Source of the DNA: Burkholderia anthina
Lineage (GTDB): Bacteria; Pseudomonadota; Gammaproteobacteria; Burkholderiales; Burkholderiaceae
NCBI RefSeq assembly: GCF_001547525.1
Contig: NZ_LNJP01000003.1
Span: 1,736,001 to 1,800,000 of the forward strand
Reading direction: 5' to 3'
Length of the DNA stretch: 64,000 nucleotides
Part shown: piece after piece, positions 50,157 through 59,514 of the stretch
Layout: the number at the start of each line of letters is the position of its first letter
Numbering within the stretch: the stretch's first letter is position 1
Position numbers and translations under genes: made by a program
Notes under the pieces: model-generated
The model's database searches: none
What the model saw: the letters and a program-made list of their open reading frames with translations, nothing else
Told to the model about the DNA's origin: nothing

Positions 50157-52006
50157 GTGAAGGCAAAAACAAACCGGTGATGCCCGAAGGCGTCGGCTTC
50201 GGCGCGGAGGACGATCCGTATCTGCGCTACTTCGATGCCGAGATGCGCTACTTGCGCGAAGCGGCGCGGGAATTTGCGAAGGAACAGCCGCAAGGTGCCC
50301 GCCGTGTGGGAATGACGATGATGCCCGGCGCACTCCACGACAGTGTCGAGCAGACTTACGAGGGCTTCGCTTTCCTCACGAGCCGGCTGCGCATGAAGCT
50401 CGACGACGTCTATTCGGAAATCACCGATCCGCTGATCGACCACCTTTGGCCGCATGCGGGTCGCACGATTCCGTCGCTGGCGATCCTTGCGTGCATGCCC
50501 CGCACCGGCGAGGCGCGGATTCTCGATACGTTGCCGCCGGGGCTACAGGTTCATTCGACACCGGTCGGCCAGGACGGGACGATATGCGTTTATCGGACCA
50601 CTCAGGCGGTAACCCTGTTGCCGCTCGGCGTGCGCGAGGCGGGTGCGCGTATGCGCGAGGACGGTCGAACGGTGATTCGGCTCGCGTTCGACCTGCTGCA
50701 CCGCGAGCAGCGGTTGCTGGATGACCTGTCGCGTATCCGGCTTTACCTGCATGGCGACCGGCCGACCGCATCCGCGCTGTACGCAGTGTTCACGCGCCAG
50801 GTCGAGTCGATCGGCGTGCGCATGCCGCGCCTGCTCGACGGCCAGCTACAGCCGCGTCCGGCGATGCGGTTCGAGGCGGCTGGCTTTGGCGCACAGGAGC
50901 GACTGTGGCCCGTCGATCACGACGCACGCGACGCCGCTCTCGATCGCGAGCAGACGATGCTCGAATATTTCGCGTTCCCCGAGAAGTTCCACTTCGTCGA
51001 CTTGTGCGGTTTCGACGCGGCGAGTGTGCCACCGGGCGAAACGCGTCTTGAATTCGAAATCGCGATCCGGGATCGGATACCCGGTGACGCCACGTTCGGC
51101 GCGGACAATATCCGGTTGTTCTGCACGCCGGTGATCAATCTGTTCGAACTGGACGCGCAGGCAATCCGGCCCAACGGACACGATCGCGACTATCCGGTGC
51201 TCCCTCCCAGGTCGGCGGGCGAGCACGTCGAGCCCTACGATGCGCTGTCGGTCGTGGCGACCGATCCGCGCACCGCCAATCAATACGCGTATCGGTCGAT
51301 CAAGGAATTCCGTCACCGCGGCGGGATGATGCGGCACGAATCGCCGGATCGCTACTACCACGCGTCGATTCGGCAAGGCGTGACCGGCCAGCGCGAGATG
51401 GTCGTGACGTTGGGCGGGCATCCATGGGATGAGCCGGGCAGCTTGCCGGACGCGCACGTGACGGTCCGGGTATTGGCAAACAATGGCCGATTGCCGCGCA
51501 TGGCCCTGCGTGAATCGACGATTGCCACGCCTGCTTCGACCTTTAACGGTGTCGAGCGCGTATGCAACCTGACGGCCCCGACGATGCCGCTGTATCCGCC
51601 GCGCGGGCGCGACTATGACTGGCGGGTGATTTCTCACTTCAACGCGGCAGGCACAACCGAGCTGAACATGATGGACGCGAACGTGCTGCGCGGCGCGCTG
51701 TCGTTGTACGACTGGACGCGACAGGACGATAACCGGCGACGTATCGAGGCGATCCATTACGTGTGGCTCGACGAGGAAACGGAACGGGTGGGTATGCGCG
51801 TCGATCGCATCGTGAATGTGAACGTAGGTATCGAGCCGTCGGGTTTCGCCGGGCCGGGCGATGTCGCGCTGTTCGGCGACGTACTCAGCCGTTTCGTAGG
51901 CCGCTACGCGTGTTGCCACTTTGCAGTGCGACTCGTTCTGTACGAAGGCGTCGGGGGGCCGATCCGGCGCTATCCGTGCGTGAGCAAGACGGGAGACTGG
52001 TTGTGA
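50153..52006 (+). CDS. tssF: T6SS baseplate protein TssF
   Basis: A 617-residue TssF (VasA/ImpG) protein of the T6SS baseplate wedge. YLRYFDAEMRYLREAAREFAKEQP at the start, YEGFAFLTSRLRMKLDD, LWPHAGRTIPSLAIL and, near the end, FGDVLSRFVGRYACCHFAVRL are typical of the family. It shares overlapping start/stop codons with the TssM-like gene upstream (50153-50156) and the lipoprotein downstream (52003-52006). No tssG or other wedge partner lies nearby, so it must work with components encoded elsewhere or replace the main TssF. Confidence 0.9.
   Translation: MSEGKNKPVMPEGVGFGAEDDPYLRYFDAEMRYLREAAREFAKEQPQGARRVGMTMMPGALHDSVEQTYEGFAFLTSRLRMKLDDVYSEITDPLIDHLWPHAGRTIPSLAILACMPRTGEARILDTLPPGLQVHSTPVGQDGTICVYRTTQAVTLLPLGVREAGARMREDGRTVIRLAFDLLHREQRLLDDLSRIRLYLHGDRPTASALYAVFTRQVESIGVRMPRLLDGQLQPRPAMRFEAAGFGAQERLWPVDHDARDAALDREQTMLEYFAFPEKFHFVDLCGFDAASVPPGETRLEFEIAIRDRIPGDATFGADNIRLFCTPVINLFELDAQAIRPNGHDRDYPVLPPRSAGEHVEPYDALSVVATDPRTANQYAYRSIKEFRHRGGMMRHESPDRYYHASIRQGVTGQREMVVTLGGHPWDEPGSLPDAHVTVRVLANNGRLPRMALRESTIATPASTFNGVERVCNLTAPTMPLYPPRGRDYDWRVISHFNAAGTTELNMMDANVLRGALSLYDWTRQDDNRRRIEAIHYVWLDEETERVGMRVDRIVNVNVGIEPSGFAGPGDVALFGDVLSRFVGRYACCHFAVRLVLYEGVGGPIRRYPCVSKTGDWL
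51991..51995 (+). promoter_or_regulatory. Ribosome-binding site that selects the GTG start of tssJ
   Basis: GGGAG lies 7 bases before the GTG at 52003, an ideal spacing. The internal ATG at 52027 has GAGG only one base away, too close to act, so GTG is favoured. Confidence 0.6.
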
Positions 52007-52533
52007 TACCGAGAACACATCTGAGGATGCGAAGCATTCGACTGGTAGCGGTCGGTGCGCTGACGGTCGCGGCGATGTCCGGCTGCGGCATGTGGCAGTC
52101 GGTGATGGATACGGCGGTCGATACGACGCGCGCGGTGTTCGTCGCGAGGGTCAAGCAGATGAATCTGGTGATCGAAAGTCGTTCCGCGCTCAACGAAAAT
52201 GAGCAAGGTCAATCATTGCCGGTCGTGGTGCGCGTTTACCAGCTGAAAGACGCGAAGGTCTTCGAAAAAGCGGGTTACGCCCAGCTGCTCGATGACGATA
52301 GAGCGTTACTGAGGGCCGATCTGCTCGGCAGTATGGAAACCACGCTCGGGCCTGGCGCCACGGTGAAGCTGTCTGCGCCCATGGCAGATGATGCGCAAGT
52401 TGTCGGTGTCGCGGGATTCTTTCGTAACCAAGCCGGTGCCGAATGGCAACTGGTGATCCCGAAATCGCAATGGAAGAAATCCGATCCCGTCAAGCTGGTC
52501 GTGACGGGCAATCGGATGGAGCTGGTTCCATGA
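52003..52533 (+). CDS. tssJ: T6SS outer-membrane lipoprotein TssJ-like
   Basis: A 176-residue lipoprotein of the TssJ type (outer-membrane anchor that contacts the periplasmic part of TssM). Signal and lipobox AMSGC with Cys28 as acylation site. The mature part shows ARVKQMNLVIESRSALNENEQGQSLPVVVRVYQLKD, then FEKAGYAQLLDDD, typical for TssJ's transthyretin-like fold (loop with VVVRVYQL). The GTG start overlaps the tssF stop (GTGA), with a good ribosome site upstream. Last gene of the island. Confidence 0.88.
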   Translation: MIPRTHLRMRSIRLVAVGALTVAAMSGCGMWQSVMDTAVDTTRAVFVARVKQMNLVIESRSALNENEQGQSLPVVVRVYQLKDAKVFEKAGYAQLLDDDRALLRADLLGSMETTLGPGATVKLSAPMADDAQVVGVAGFFRNQAGAEWQLVIPKSQWKKSDPVKLVVTGNRMELVP

Positions 52534-52783
52534 ACGAGGTGCGGTTTCGGGAGCTTGATCGTCGGCGACGGAATTCCTGATGATGAGAGTCGACTCGGCC
52601 AGGTCTGGCGCACAACGGGCTCTTCTTCCATTGGAAAGCGCTCCGGACCGGCCGCTGACCATCCCTGACAGTGTGCGGCCGGCGCTCCGCTAGAATGCCG
52701 GATTGCCGCCGCTTGACGCAGCCGGCGCTTCGCGCGCTACACTGCGCCATGCCATCCCCGTTCAACTTTCCATCCTGCCGACG

Positions 52784-53926
52784 ATGACGTCTCCTGTCCT
52801 GACCGGCCTGCGCATCGGCATCACGATCGGATTGCGTGCCCCCGACGAAAGCCTGTGGATCAACGGCATCAAGCAGAACGCGCTGTTCCTCGCGAAGCTG
52901 CTGATGGCGTCGCCGCACGGTTACCGCGTGACGCTGGTGAACACGACCGACGTGCCGCTCACCGACGCGCTGCCGTGGGATCGCGGCGTGTACGACACGC
53001 GCCAGTTCGCCGACATGAAGGACGCGCTCGACGTGGTGATCGAGCTTGGCGGGCAAATCGACGGCGAGCAGACGGCCTACCTGAAAGCGCGCGGCGTGAA
53101 GCTCGTCAGCTATTGCTGCGGCGTCGAGTACATCAACGCGATGGAGTCGATGCTGTTCGGCCGCCGGCTGTGGGATTCGCTGTTCATCAACCGCGGCTAC
53201 GACGAGGTGTGGGCGATTCCGCAGATCGCGCCGTCGTCGCTGCCGTTCCTGCAGTCGCTGCGCCGCTGTCCGGGGCGCGTCGTGCCGTTCGTGTGGGATC
53301 CGATGTTCCTGACCGAACGCGCGCGGCCGCTGCCCGGGCACGGCGAATACCGGCCGCGCAGCGAGCCCGGCAAGCGGCTCACGGTGATGGAGCCGAACCA
53401 CAACGTCGTGAAGTTCTGCGTGTATCCGATGCTGATCATCGACGAAGCGTATCGCCGCGACCCGGACGCGATCTGCTTCACGCACGTGACGAACGCCGAT
53501 CGCCTCGCGCACGACAGCCCGGAGTTCGTGATGCTGATGAACTACCTGGACATCGTGCGCGCGGGCAAGGCGAGCTTCGTCGGGCGTTTCGATACGCCGC
53601 TGTTCCTGGCCGACCTGACCGATATCGTCGTGTCGCACCAGTGGTCGAACCCGCTCAACTATTTCTATTTCGACGTGTGCTGGCAGGGCTATCCGCTGGT
53701 GCACAACGCGAGCCTCGCGCCCGATCTCGGTTACTACTATCCGGACAACGACGTGCAGCAAGGCGCCGATGCGCTGCTCCGCGCGCTGCATACGCACGAC
53801 GACGACTGGCAGGCGTACACGCGGCGCCAGCGCGAGATCCTCGGCCGTTACACGTCGTCGAATCCGGCGCTCGTCGCCGAGTATGACGCGCTGCTCGCGA
53901 ACCTGATCGGCGCGACGGCCGCCTGA
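52784..53926 (+). CDS. DUF2827 protein, glycosyltransferase-like (divergent member)
   Basis: A 380-residue member of a Burkholderia family of unknown function. Conserved elements shared with the three leftward paralogues (56035-59514): SLWINGIKQNALFLA (the W-x-N-G-x-x-Q-N motif), DVVIELGGQ, VSYCCGVEYI, MEPNHNVVKFCVYPM, and HQWSNPLNYFYFDVCWQGYPLVHNASL with GYYYPDND. The last element is reminiscent of the nucleotide-sugar-binding half of GT-B glycosyltransferases. No signal peptide, so probably cytosolic. It is the most divergent copy and lies on the other strand. The ATG 52784 was chosen because the conserved region begins soon after. Confidence 0.75.
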   Translation: MTSPVLTGLRIGITIGLRAPDESLWINGIKQNALFLAKLLMASPHGYRVTLVNTTDVPLTDALPWDRGVYDTRQFADMKDALDVVIELGGQIDGEQTAYLKARGVKLVSYCCGVEYINAMESMLFGRRLWDSLFINRGYDEVWAIPQIAPSSLPFLQSLRRCPGRVVPFVWDPMFLTERARPLPGHGEYRPRSEPGKRLTVMEPNHNVVKFCVYPMLIIDEAYRRDPDAICFTHVTNADRLAHDSPEFVMLMNYLDIVRAGKASFVGRFDTPLFLADLTDIVVSHQWSNPLNYFYFDVCWQGYPLVHNASLAPDLGYYYPDNDVQQGADALLRALHTHDDDWQAYTRRQREILGRYTSSNPALVAEYDALLANLIGATAA

Positions 53927-54030
53927 GGCCGATTTTCCGCGGTACCGGTTCGTTGCGGCCCGCGCGCCGTCCGCCGCCGCCGGGTTTGTCCCGCCCTCAT
54001 GTCTGACGAAATCATGCCGTTAAAAAAGAA

Positions 54031-54060
54031 ACCGTCGAACCCGATCGGTTCGACGGTTTT
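54031..54060 (+). terminator. Intrinsic terminator after the first DUF2827 gene
   Basis: ACCGTCGAACC (54031-54041), loop CGATC and GGTTCGACGGT (54047-54057) form a perfect 11-bp stem, flanked by a T-run on the right and an A-rich run (54022-54030) on the left. It could act in both directions. Confidence 0.75.
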
Positions 54061-54717
54061 CGAAGGCACGAAATTGACGGCTCCGAGGGAAGTCCGTCAC
54101 AAACAAGTTTATAGGTTAACAAGTTGGAAAGATCGTTAAACATGTTTCAATTCATAATCTTCATATAATTGAAGTTGGTATTATTGATTAAAGGAAGATT
54201 GATTCCGATCGGAATTTTAATAATATCGTTTGAAACGTGAAAATTGAATGCCGCGATGATCGAATGGCGTGCGGAAACGGGTTTCTCGCGGGGCGGCTCG
54301 TGTATGGAGAACGGTGTTTCACCGCGGCCTGTCGCGCGCGATCGGTACTTCACGGCACGGTATTGGTCCGATCAATTGACGGTGCCCTGATTCTCGAGAC
54401 AGGGAATTCGAGAAGAGACGATTCAGATAAAACTGTTTCGACGAGAAAGGTAAACGACTCAAGCTTCGGGTTCCTTGTAATTCGGGTTGTGTAACCTGTC
54501 GCACTGTCGGCATCGCGCGCGCGTGATGTATTTCAGGTAACCGAATATCGTAAAAATATCGAATTTGACGGCGCCGCAGCGAACAGTCCGCTCCCCGGAA
54601 AAATCGACATGACAGGATGGGCCGGGTAGGGCGGCGGAGCGCGTCGAGGTCGGCTCGTTCCGCTGATGTGTTGAGGTCGAGCCGTGATCGGCGGCTCGCC
54701 ATTTGCCGGAGCGCCGG
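54061..54717. other. AT-rich intergenic region
   Basis: About 650 bases, AT-rich at 54090-54240 and 54420-54560, unlike the rest of the replicon. No gene, repeat or RNA recognised. It presumably carries the promoter of the EAL gene; GGAG at 54708-54711 is that gene's ribosome site. Confidence 0.4.
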
Positions 54718-55521
54718 ATGAATGCGGTCGAAGCTCGCCAGGAGGCGAATCGGAAAGCGAATCGCGACGAAATCGACCGCGTGTTCGGCGCGCGCGACGA
54801 TCATCCCGACCTCGCGTCGGTACGCAGTTTCGTCGAAAGCCGGCTCGGGTTCGCGCGCGAGCCCGTGTGCCGCGCCGACCTGTCGGGCGGCGTGCTGTAC
54901 CAGGAATGCCTGGCGCGGCTGCGATGGGGCGAGCGCGACGCGCTGCCGCCCATCGCCTTTCTGCCGCGTCTCGAAGCGCTCGGGCTGATGCGCTGGTTCG
55001 ACCGGCTGGTGGTCGGCCGGATGATCGACGCGCTGCGCGCCGATCCTGGTGCCGTGTACGGGTGCAACATCGCGGCGGCCAGTGCGGTCGTGGATGACGC
55101 GTGGCTCGCGACCTTCAGGCGGCTCGAGTGCGAGCCGTCGGTGGCGGCGCGGCTGGTGGTCGAAATCACGGAGACGGGGCCGCTGAACCCTGTCGCGGGC
55201 CGGTCGTTCGTGGACCGCCTCCGGCGCGCCGGGTGCCGGATCGCGATCGACGATTTCGGTGTCGGTTTCAGTGCATTGAACAATCTGGTGGTCGGCAATC
55301 CCGACATCGTGAAGCTCGACCGCTCGATTCTGTCGATGATCAAACGCAACGCGATCGGGCGTTACCGGTTTCGCCGGTTGATCGCGTTTGCGCATGAAGG
55401 TGCGCGGCACGTCGTCGTCGAGGGTGTGGAAAGCGAGATGGACCGGCAGATCATCGTGGATGCCGGCGTCGCGTGGGCGCAGGGTATCCGCTTTTCGTGG
55501 CGGTCGCCGGCCGCCGCGTGA
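54718..55521 (+). CDS. EAL-domain protein, probable c-di-GMP phosphodiesterase
   Basis: A 267-residue stand-alone EAL domain with no sensory domain. The EAL motif is ECL within YQECLARLRW; other metal and catalytic positions look preserved: CNIAAASAV (Asn), EITETG, IDDFGVGFSAL, IVKLDRSIL, VVEGVES and AWAQGIRFSW. It may hydrolyse c-di-GMP to lower adhesion or biofilm signalling, or act as a sensor if catalysis is reduced. The neighbouring adhesin genes make a role in adhesin regulation plausible. ATG 54718 has GGAG at good spacing. Confidence 0.82.
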   Translation: MNAVEARQEANRKANRDEIDRVFGARDDHPDLASVRSFVESRLGFAREPVCRADLSGGVLYQECLARLRWGERDALPPIAFLPRLEALGLMRWFDRLVVGRMIDALRADPGAVYGCNIAAASAVVDDAWLATFRRLECEPSVAARLVVEITETGPLNPVAGRSFVDRLRRAGCRIAIDDFGVGFSALNNLVVGNPDIVKLDRSILSMIKRNAIGRYRFRRLIAFAHEGARHVVVEGVESEMDRQIIVDAGVAWAQGIRFSWRSPAAA

Positions 55522-55593
55522 TCGCGGGAACGGGCAGGGCGGCGCGTGGGATGAGCGTCAGGGGCGGGACGAATCGCAAAAAGGGGCGTGGAG

Positions 55594-56010
55594 ATGGCGG
55601 AGACGAAAGCCGGAGGCGGAACGGGCACGCAGGCAACCGATGTGCGCGGCCTGATCGCCCTCGCCGAACTGGCCGACATGCTGGGGCAACTGGGCGCCGA
55701 GTCGCCCGATGCCCCGATCGATGTCGCGCCCTATCTCGACGGCCTGACGACCGTCGCGCGCCGCATTCAGCGGATGAACCCGCTCGACGCGGGCGGCCGC
55801 GAGCTGGCGGCGCGGCACTATTACGCGGGCGTCATTGCCGGCGCGTGCGGTGACGAGTCGGCGATCGCGCGCGGCGTATGCGACAGCCTCGTCAGGCAAT
55901 CGGGCCGCGCGGGCCGGTCGGCAGCCCGTTGTTTCGCGGTGCTCGCGCGCATCGGGCGGCGGCACGGCCGCGCGTTCGCCGCGCAAAGCGGCGATCGGGT
56001 ACGCGTGTGA
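55594..56010 (+). CDS. Small protein of unknown function
   Basis: A 138-residue, Ala/Arg-rich, probably cytosolic helical protein. It starts at ATG 55594 with AAGGGG about 7 bases upstream, 72 bases after the EAL gene on the same strand, and ends 24 bases before the convergent DUF2827 operon. Segments like TDVRGLIALAELADMLGQLGAE and CDSLVRQSGRAGRSAARCFAVLARIG suggest helices. No family recognised. Because GC-rich DNA yields long open frames, its reality rests on position and the ribosome site. Confidence 0.5.
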   Translation: MAETKAGGGTGTQATDVRGLIALAELADMLGQLGAESPDAPIDVAPYLDGLTTVARRIQRMNPLDAGGRELAARHYYAGVIAGACGDESAIARGVCDSLVRQSGRAGRSAARCFAVLARIGRRHGRAFAAQSGDRVRV

Positions 56011-56034
56011 CGCGACGGGCGCGTGCGATCGCAA

Positions 56035-57171
56035 TCAGCCGAGCGGGCGATCGGCGAACAGGTGTTGGATCCGCGTGGAATAGGCGCGCACGTTGTGCTC
56101 GGCGAGCGCGTCGACCTGGTGCAGGCAGCGTCGGGCGGCGGCCGCGTAGTCGATGAGCCGTGCGTCGTGCGTCTGCGCGGCGGTCGCGATCGCGCGCGCC
56201 GCATCGAAGATCTCGAAGTCCGGATAGTAGTAGCCGACGTCGCGCAGGAACGGCGAGTTGTGCACGAGCGGGTAGTTGCCGTACAGCGCGTCGTACAGCA
56301 GGTAGTTCAGGCCGTTTTCCCAGTGGTGCGACACGACGATGTCGGTGTGATGCGCGGCCCACGCGACGAACGGCGCGCGCACGTCGGCGGTGGCCTTGCC
56401 GTCGCGCACCATCTCGAGCCCGAGCGCGAGATGCTTGAAGGCGACGTTCTCCTTCTTGTCGAACGTGTTGGTCATGTACACGTGCTCGACGAGCTCCGGA
56501 TGGTCGACGTAGCACGCGTTCGCGGCGAGCATCGGCACGATCGCGCTCTTCACGACGTTCAGGTTGGGCTCGAAGAACGCGATGCGCTTGGCCCGGCCGT
56601 GGTTGCGATAGCCGAAGCGCGCCTTCAGCTCGGGATCGGCGTCGAGGCTGCGTTCGATGAAATACGGCGACCAGATATGCGGCAGCTCGATCACCGGCGC
56701 GCGGTACACGGCCTGGAAATACGCGGCGCACGTATGCATGTGCTGCGGATTGGTCCAGATCTCGTCGAACTGCACGCGGTGCGGGTTCGGTCGCCAGTCG
56801 TTCTTCTCGAAGTTGATCGTCTCGACCGCGATCACGTAGTCGTTGCCGAAGCGGTACGACACGCACTTGCCGCCGCGCCGGCGCACGACGTCCGTGTGCG
56901 ACGGGTCGACGAACGCGTTCATCTCGATCAGCAGGTCGGTCTCGTGAACGACGGCCGACAGCGGCCGCAGCGCGTCGCCGAACGCGTCCATCATCAGCGC
57001 CTGCGGATACTCGGCGATGCCGTCGTCGTGCGCGAGCCAGACCTCGCCGATCAGCGGCGACTGCTTCAGCAGCATGTACAGGTACACGCAGTGCTGGTTC
57101 GCGCCGTTGTACCAGATCGACTGCGTCGCGTCGCGCTGCACGTTCATCGTTATCGCGACATTGAGTTTCAT
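56035..57171 (-). CDS. DUF2827 protein, glycosyltransferase-like
   Basis: A 378-residue member of the DUF2827 family, last gene of a three-gene leftward operon. It shows SIWYNGANQHCVYLYML, LLIEMNAFVD, VSYRFGNDYVI, PHIWSPYFIERS, FEPNLNVVKSAIVPML and SHHWENGLNYLLYDALYGNY followed by PLVHNSPFLRDVGYYYPDF. The GT-B-like features are described under the member at 52784. GGAG precedes the ATG at 57171. It begins 29 bases after the previous gene of the operon ends. Cytosolic by lack of a signal peptide. Confidence 0.75.
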   Translation of the reverse strand: MKLNVAITMNVQRDATQSIWYNGANQHCVYLYMLLKQSPLIGEVWLAHDDGIAEYPQALMMDAFGDALRPLSAVVHETDLLIEMNAFVDPSHTDVVRRRGGKCVSYRFGNDYVIAVETINFEKNDWRPNPHRVQFDEIWTNPQHMHTCAAYFQAVYRAPVIELPHIWSPYFIERSLDADPELKARFGYRNHGRAKRIAFFEPNLNVVKSAIVPMLAANACYVDHPELVEHVYMTNTFDKKENVAFKHLALGLEMVRDGKATADVRAPFVAWAAHHTDIVVSHHWENGLNYLLYDALYGNYPLVHNSPFLRDVGYYYPDFEIFDAARAIATAAQTHDARLIDYAAAARRCLHQVDALAEHNVRAYSTRIQHLFADRPLG

Positions 57172-57199
57172 CGGATCGGCTCCGTGGGGCGGGGACGGG

Positions 57200-58354
57200 T
57201 CACGCGTCGCGATAGAGCGTGGCGATCGCGTCCGTATAGGCCGCGACGTTCTCGGGGTTGTAGATGCTGACCGAGTCGAGCACGTGCCTCGACTGCTCGC
57301 GGTACGCGTCGAGATTCGCGTCGTGCTCGGCGAACGCCTGCAGCAGCGCGCGGCCGCCCGCCTGGCAGTCGAAGTCCGGATAGAAATACCCGGCCTTGCC
57401 GAGGAACGGCGAGTTGTGGATCAGCGGATAGTCGCCGTACAGCAGCTCGTAATACAGGTAGTTCTGCGCGTTCTCCCATGTGTGCGACACCACCGCATCG
57501 CCGTATGCGGCCATGAATTCGTACACCGCGTAGCGGCTTTCGAACGTCGTGATCCCGTGGTTCACGATGTCGAGACTTTTCGCGAAGTGCACGAACGTCG
57601 GATGTTCCTTCAGGTGCAGCGTGTTGCATACGCGCACGAATTCGAGGAACGCCGGCTTCGCGCGATACGCTTCCTCGGTCACGAGCATCGGGATGATGCT
57701 GGTCTTCACCATGCAGATGTTCGGCTCGAACATCGTCACGCGCCACCGGGGCTTGCCGGGCTGATAGCCGAACGACAAACCGGCGCCGAGCGTCGCGCGC
57801 GCCTTGTCGAACAGCATCGGATGCCAGATGTGCGGGACGATCGTGACCGGTGCGCGCAAGCCCGTCTGGTAATAGTGCAGACACGAGCGCTCGAATTCGG
57901 GAATCGTCCACACCGCGTCGTACGGCGCGCCCGAGAACAGGAAGCCCGACGGCTTGTCGAACATCGCGCGTTCGATGTCGATCACGTAGTCGTTGCCGAC
58001 CCGCATCGTGACGACCTTGCCGCCGCGCTCGCGGAACGCGCGCAGGTAGTCCGCGCCGAATTGCGCGCTCATCTCGATCAGCACGTCGCAGCGCTCGAGC
58101 GCTTCGTCCATCGACAGCAGCGGCACGTTCCACTCGCCGAGCATCATCTGCGGATCGGCGACCTGTTCGCCGCCGTTGACCATCACGGCATCCGCGACGA
58201 GCGGCGACTGGCGCAGCAGCAGGATCAGCAGCAGGCAGTTCTGGAAAATGCCGTTTTCCCATAGCGACTGGCCGGCGCCGCGCACGAACAGCGACACGCC
58301 GACGACGAGGCGCTTGCCCTCGCCGGGCGCTTGACGGGCATTGGAGTCCGACAT
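57200..58354 (-). CDS. DUF2827 protein, glycosyltransferase-like
   Basis: A 384-residue DUF2827 member, middle gene of the leftward operon. Recognisable elements: QSLWENGIFQNCLLLILLL, LIEMSAQFG, VTMRVGNDYVI, PHIWHPMLFDKA, MFEPNICMVKTSIIPMLV and SHTWENAQNYLYYELLYGDY followed by PLIHNSPFLGKAGYFYPDFD. GGAG lies 8 bases before the ATG. Only 14 bases separate it from the upstream paralogue, so they are surely co-transcribed. The copies differ enough to suggest old duplication with distinct roles (for example different sugar steps). Confidence 0.75.
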   Translation of the reverse strand: MSDSNARQAPGEGKRLVVGVSLFVRGAGQSLWENGIFQNCLLLILLLRQSPLVADAVMVNGGEQVADPQMMLGEWNVPLLSMDEALERCDVLIEMSAQFGADYLRAFRERGGKVVTMRVGNDYVIDIERAMFDKPSGFLFSGAPYDAVWTIPEFERSCLHYYQTGLRAPVTIVPHIWHPMLFDKARATLGAGLSFGYQPGKPRWRVTMFEPNICMVKTSIIPMLVTEEAYRAKPAFLEFVRVCNTLHLKEHPTFVHFAKSLDIVNHGITTFESRYAVYEFMAAYGDAVVSHTWENAQNYLYYELLYGDYPLIHNSPFLGKAGYFYPDFDCQAGGRALLQAFAEHDANLDAYREQSRHVLDSVSIYNPENVAAYTDAIATLYRDA

Positions 58355-58368
58355 GCGTATGCTCCGGT

Positions 58369-59514
58369 TCAGGCGACCAGACGCGAGACGAACGCGTCGA
58401 GGTTCGCGGGGTTGTCGATCGAGACCGACTGCAGCAGCCGGCCGGCCTTCGCGCGGTAGTCATCGAGGCGTTCGTCGTGATGCAGCCACGCTTCGAGCAG
58501 CGCGCGGCCGCCGGCGGCTGAATCGAAGTCCGGGTAGTAATAGCCGGCGTCGCCGATCAGCGTCGAGTTGTGGATCAGCGGATAGCCGCCGTACAGCACG
58601 TCGTAATACAGATAGTTCTGTCCGTTTTCCCAATGGTGCGACACGACCGCATCCGCGTGGCGCGCCATGAAGCCCGGCAGGTCGAGCCGCGGTTCGAACG
58701 TCGCCTTGTGCTGGCGCACGAGATCGAGGCTGTTCGCGAAGTGCAGGAAGGTCGGATGTTCCTTCATGTGCATCGAGTTGACGACGAACATGTGTTGCAC
58801 CGCATCAGGCCGCGCGCGGTAGAAAGCGTCGCACGCGAGCATCGGGTAGTGACAGGACTTCGCGACCGAGATGTTCGGCTCGAGCGTCGCGAGCCTCCAC
58901 GGCCGCTGGCCGGGCCGATAGCCGAACGTCGCGCCTTCGTCGGCGAGCGTGGCCACGCGGCGCTCGAGGAAGTACGGCGACCAGATGTGCGGCATCAGGT
59001 GAACAGGTGCGCGCAGGATCGTTCGCAGCATCGGCGCGGCGGTCTTGTCGTATTGCGGCAGCAGCCATACTTCGTCGAACGGGGCGCCGTTGAACACGTG
59101 CCCCGACGGTTTCCCGAAGATCGGCGTCTCGCACAGGCCCGCATACACGTGCCCGCAGAAGAACGCGGCGATCTTCTTGCCGAGCGCCTTCATGTGCCGC
59201 AGCCATTCGACCGGCAACTGCGCGCCCATTTCGATCACGACGTCGAGTTCGTGCGTGACGTCGGCGGGTTTCACGAGCGGGATGTCGAGGCCGTCGAGTT
59301 CGAGCCCGGCCGGCAGGGCAGTGGCGTCGCCGCCGTTCAGAAAATAGACGGGGCCGACGCGATCCGAGCGCTTGAGCATCATCGCGAGGAACGCGATGTT
59401 CTGGTGGATGCCGTTTTCCCAGATCGCCTGGCCGTCGCGCGCAAACAGCGAGATGCCGACCGCCGGCCGTTGGTTGCGGGTGCCGCCCGCGGCGGCTTCA
59501 TTGATGTCCGTCAC
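58369..59514 (-). CDS. DUF2827 protein, glycosyltransferase-like
   Basis: A 381-residue DUF2827 member, first gene of the operon. It contains QAIWENGIHQNIAFLAMML, VIEMGAQLP, KIAAFFCGHVYAGL, PHIWSPYFLERR, LEPNISVAKSCHYPML and SHHWENGQNYLYYDVLYGGY followed by PLIHNSTLIGDAGYYYPDFD. The GTG at 59514 is preferred as start because AGAGGAAA lies about 9 bases upstream; the ATG 27 codons earlier has no ribosome site and the extra residues are basic and non-conserved. Confidence 0.75.
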   Translation of the reverse strand: MTDINEAAAGGTRNQRPAVGISLFARDGQAIWENGIHQNIAFLAMMLKRSDRVGPVYFLNGGDATALPAGLELDGLDIPLVKPADVTHELDVVIEMGAQLPVEWLRHMKALGKKIAAFFCGHVYAGLCETPIFGKPSGHVFNGAPFDEVWLLPQYDKTAAPMLRTILRAPVHLMPHIWSPYFLERRVATLADEGATFGYRPGQRPWRLATLEPNISVAKSCHYPMLACDAFYRARPDAVQHMFVVNSMHMKEHPTFLHFANSLDLVRQHKATFEPRLDLPGFMARHADAVVSHHWENGQNYLYYDVLYGGYPLIHNSTLIGDAGYYYPDFDSAAGGRALLEAWLHHDERLDDYRAKAGRLLQSVSIDNPANLDAFVSRLVA

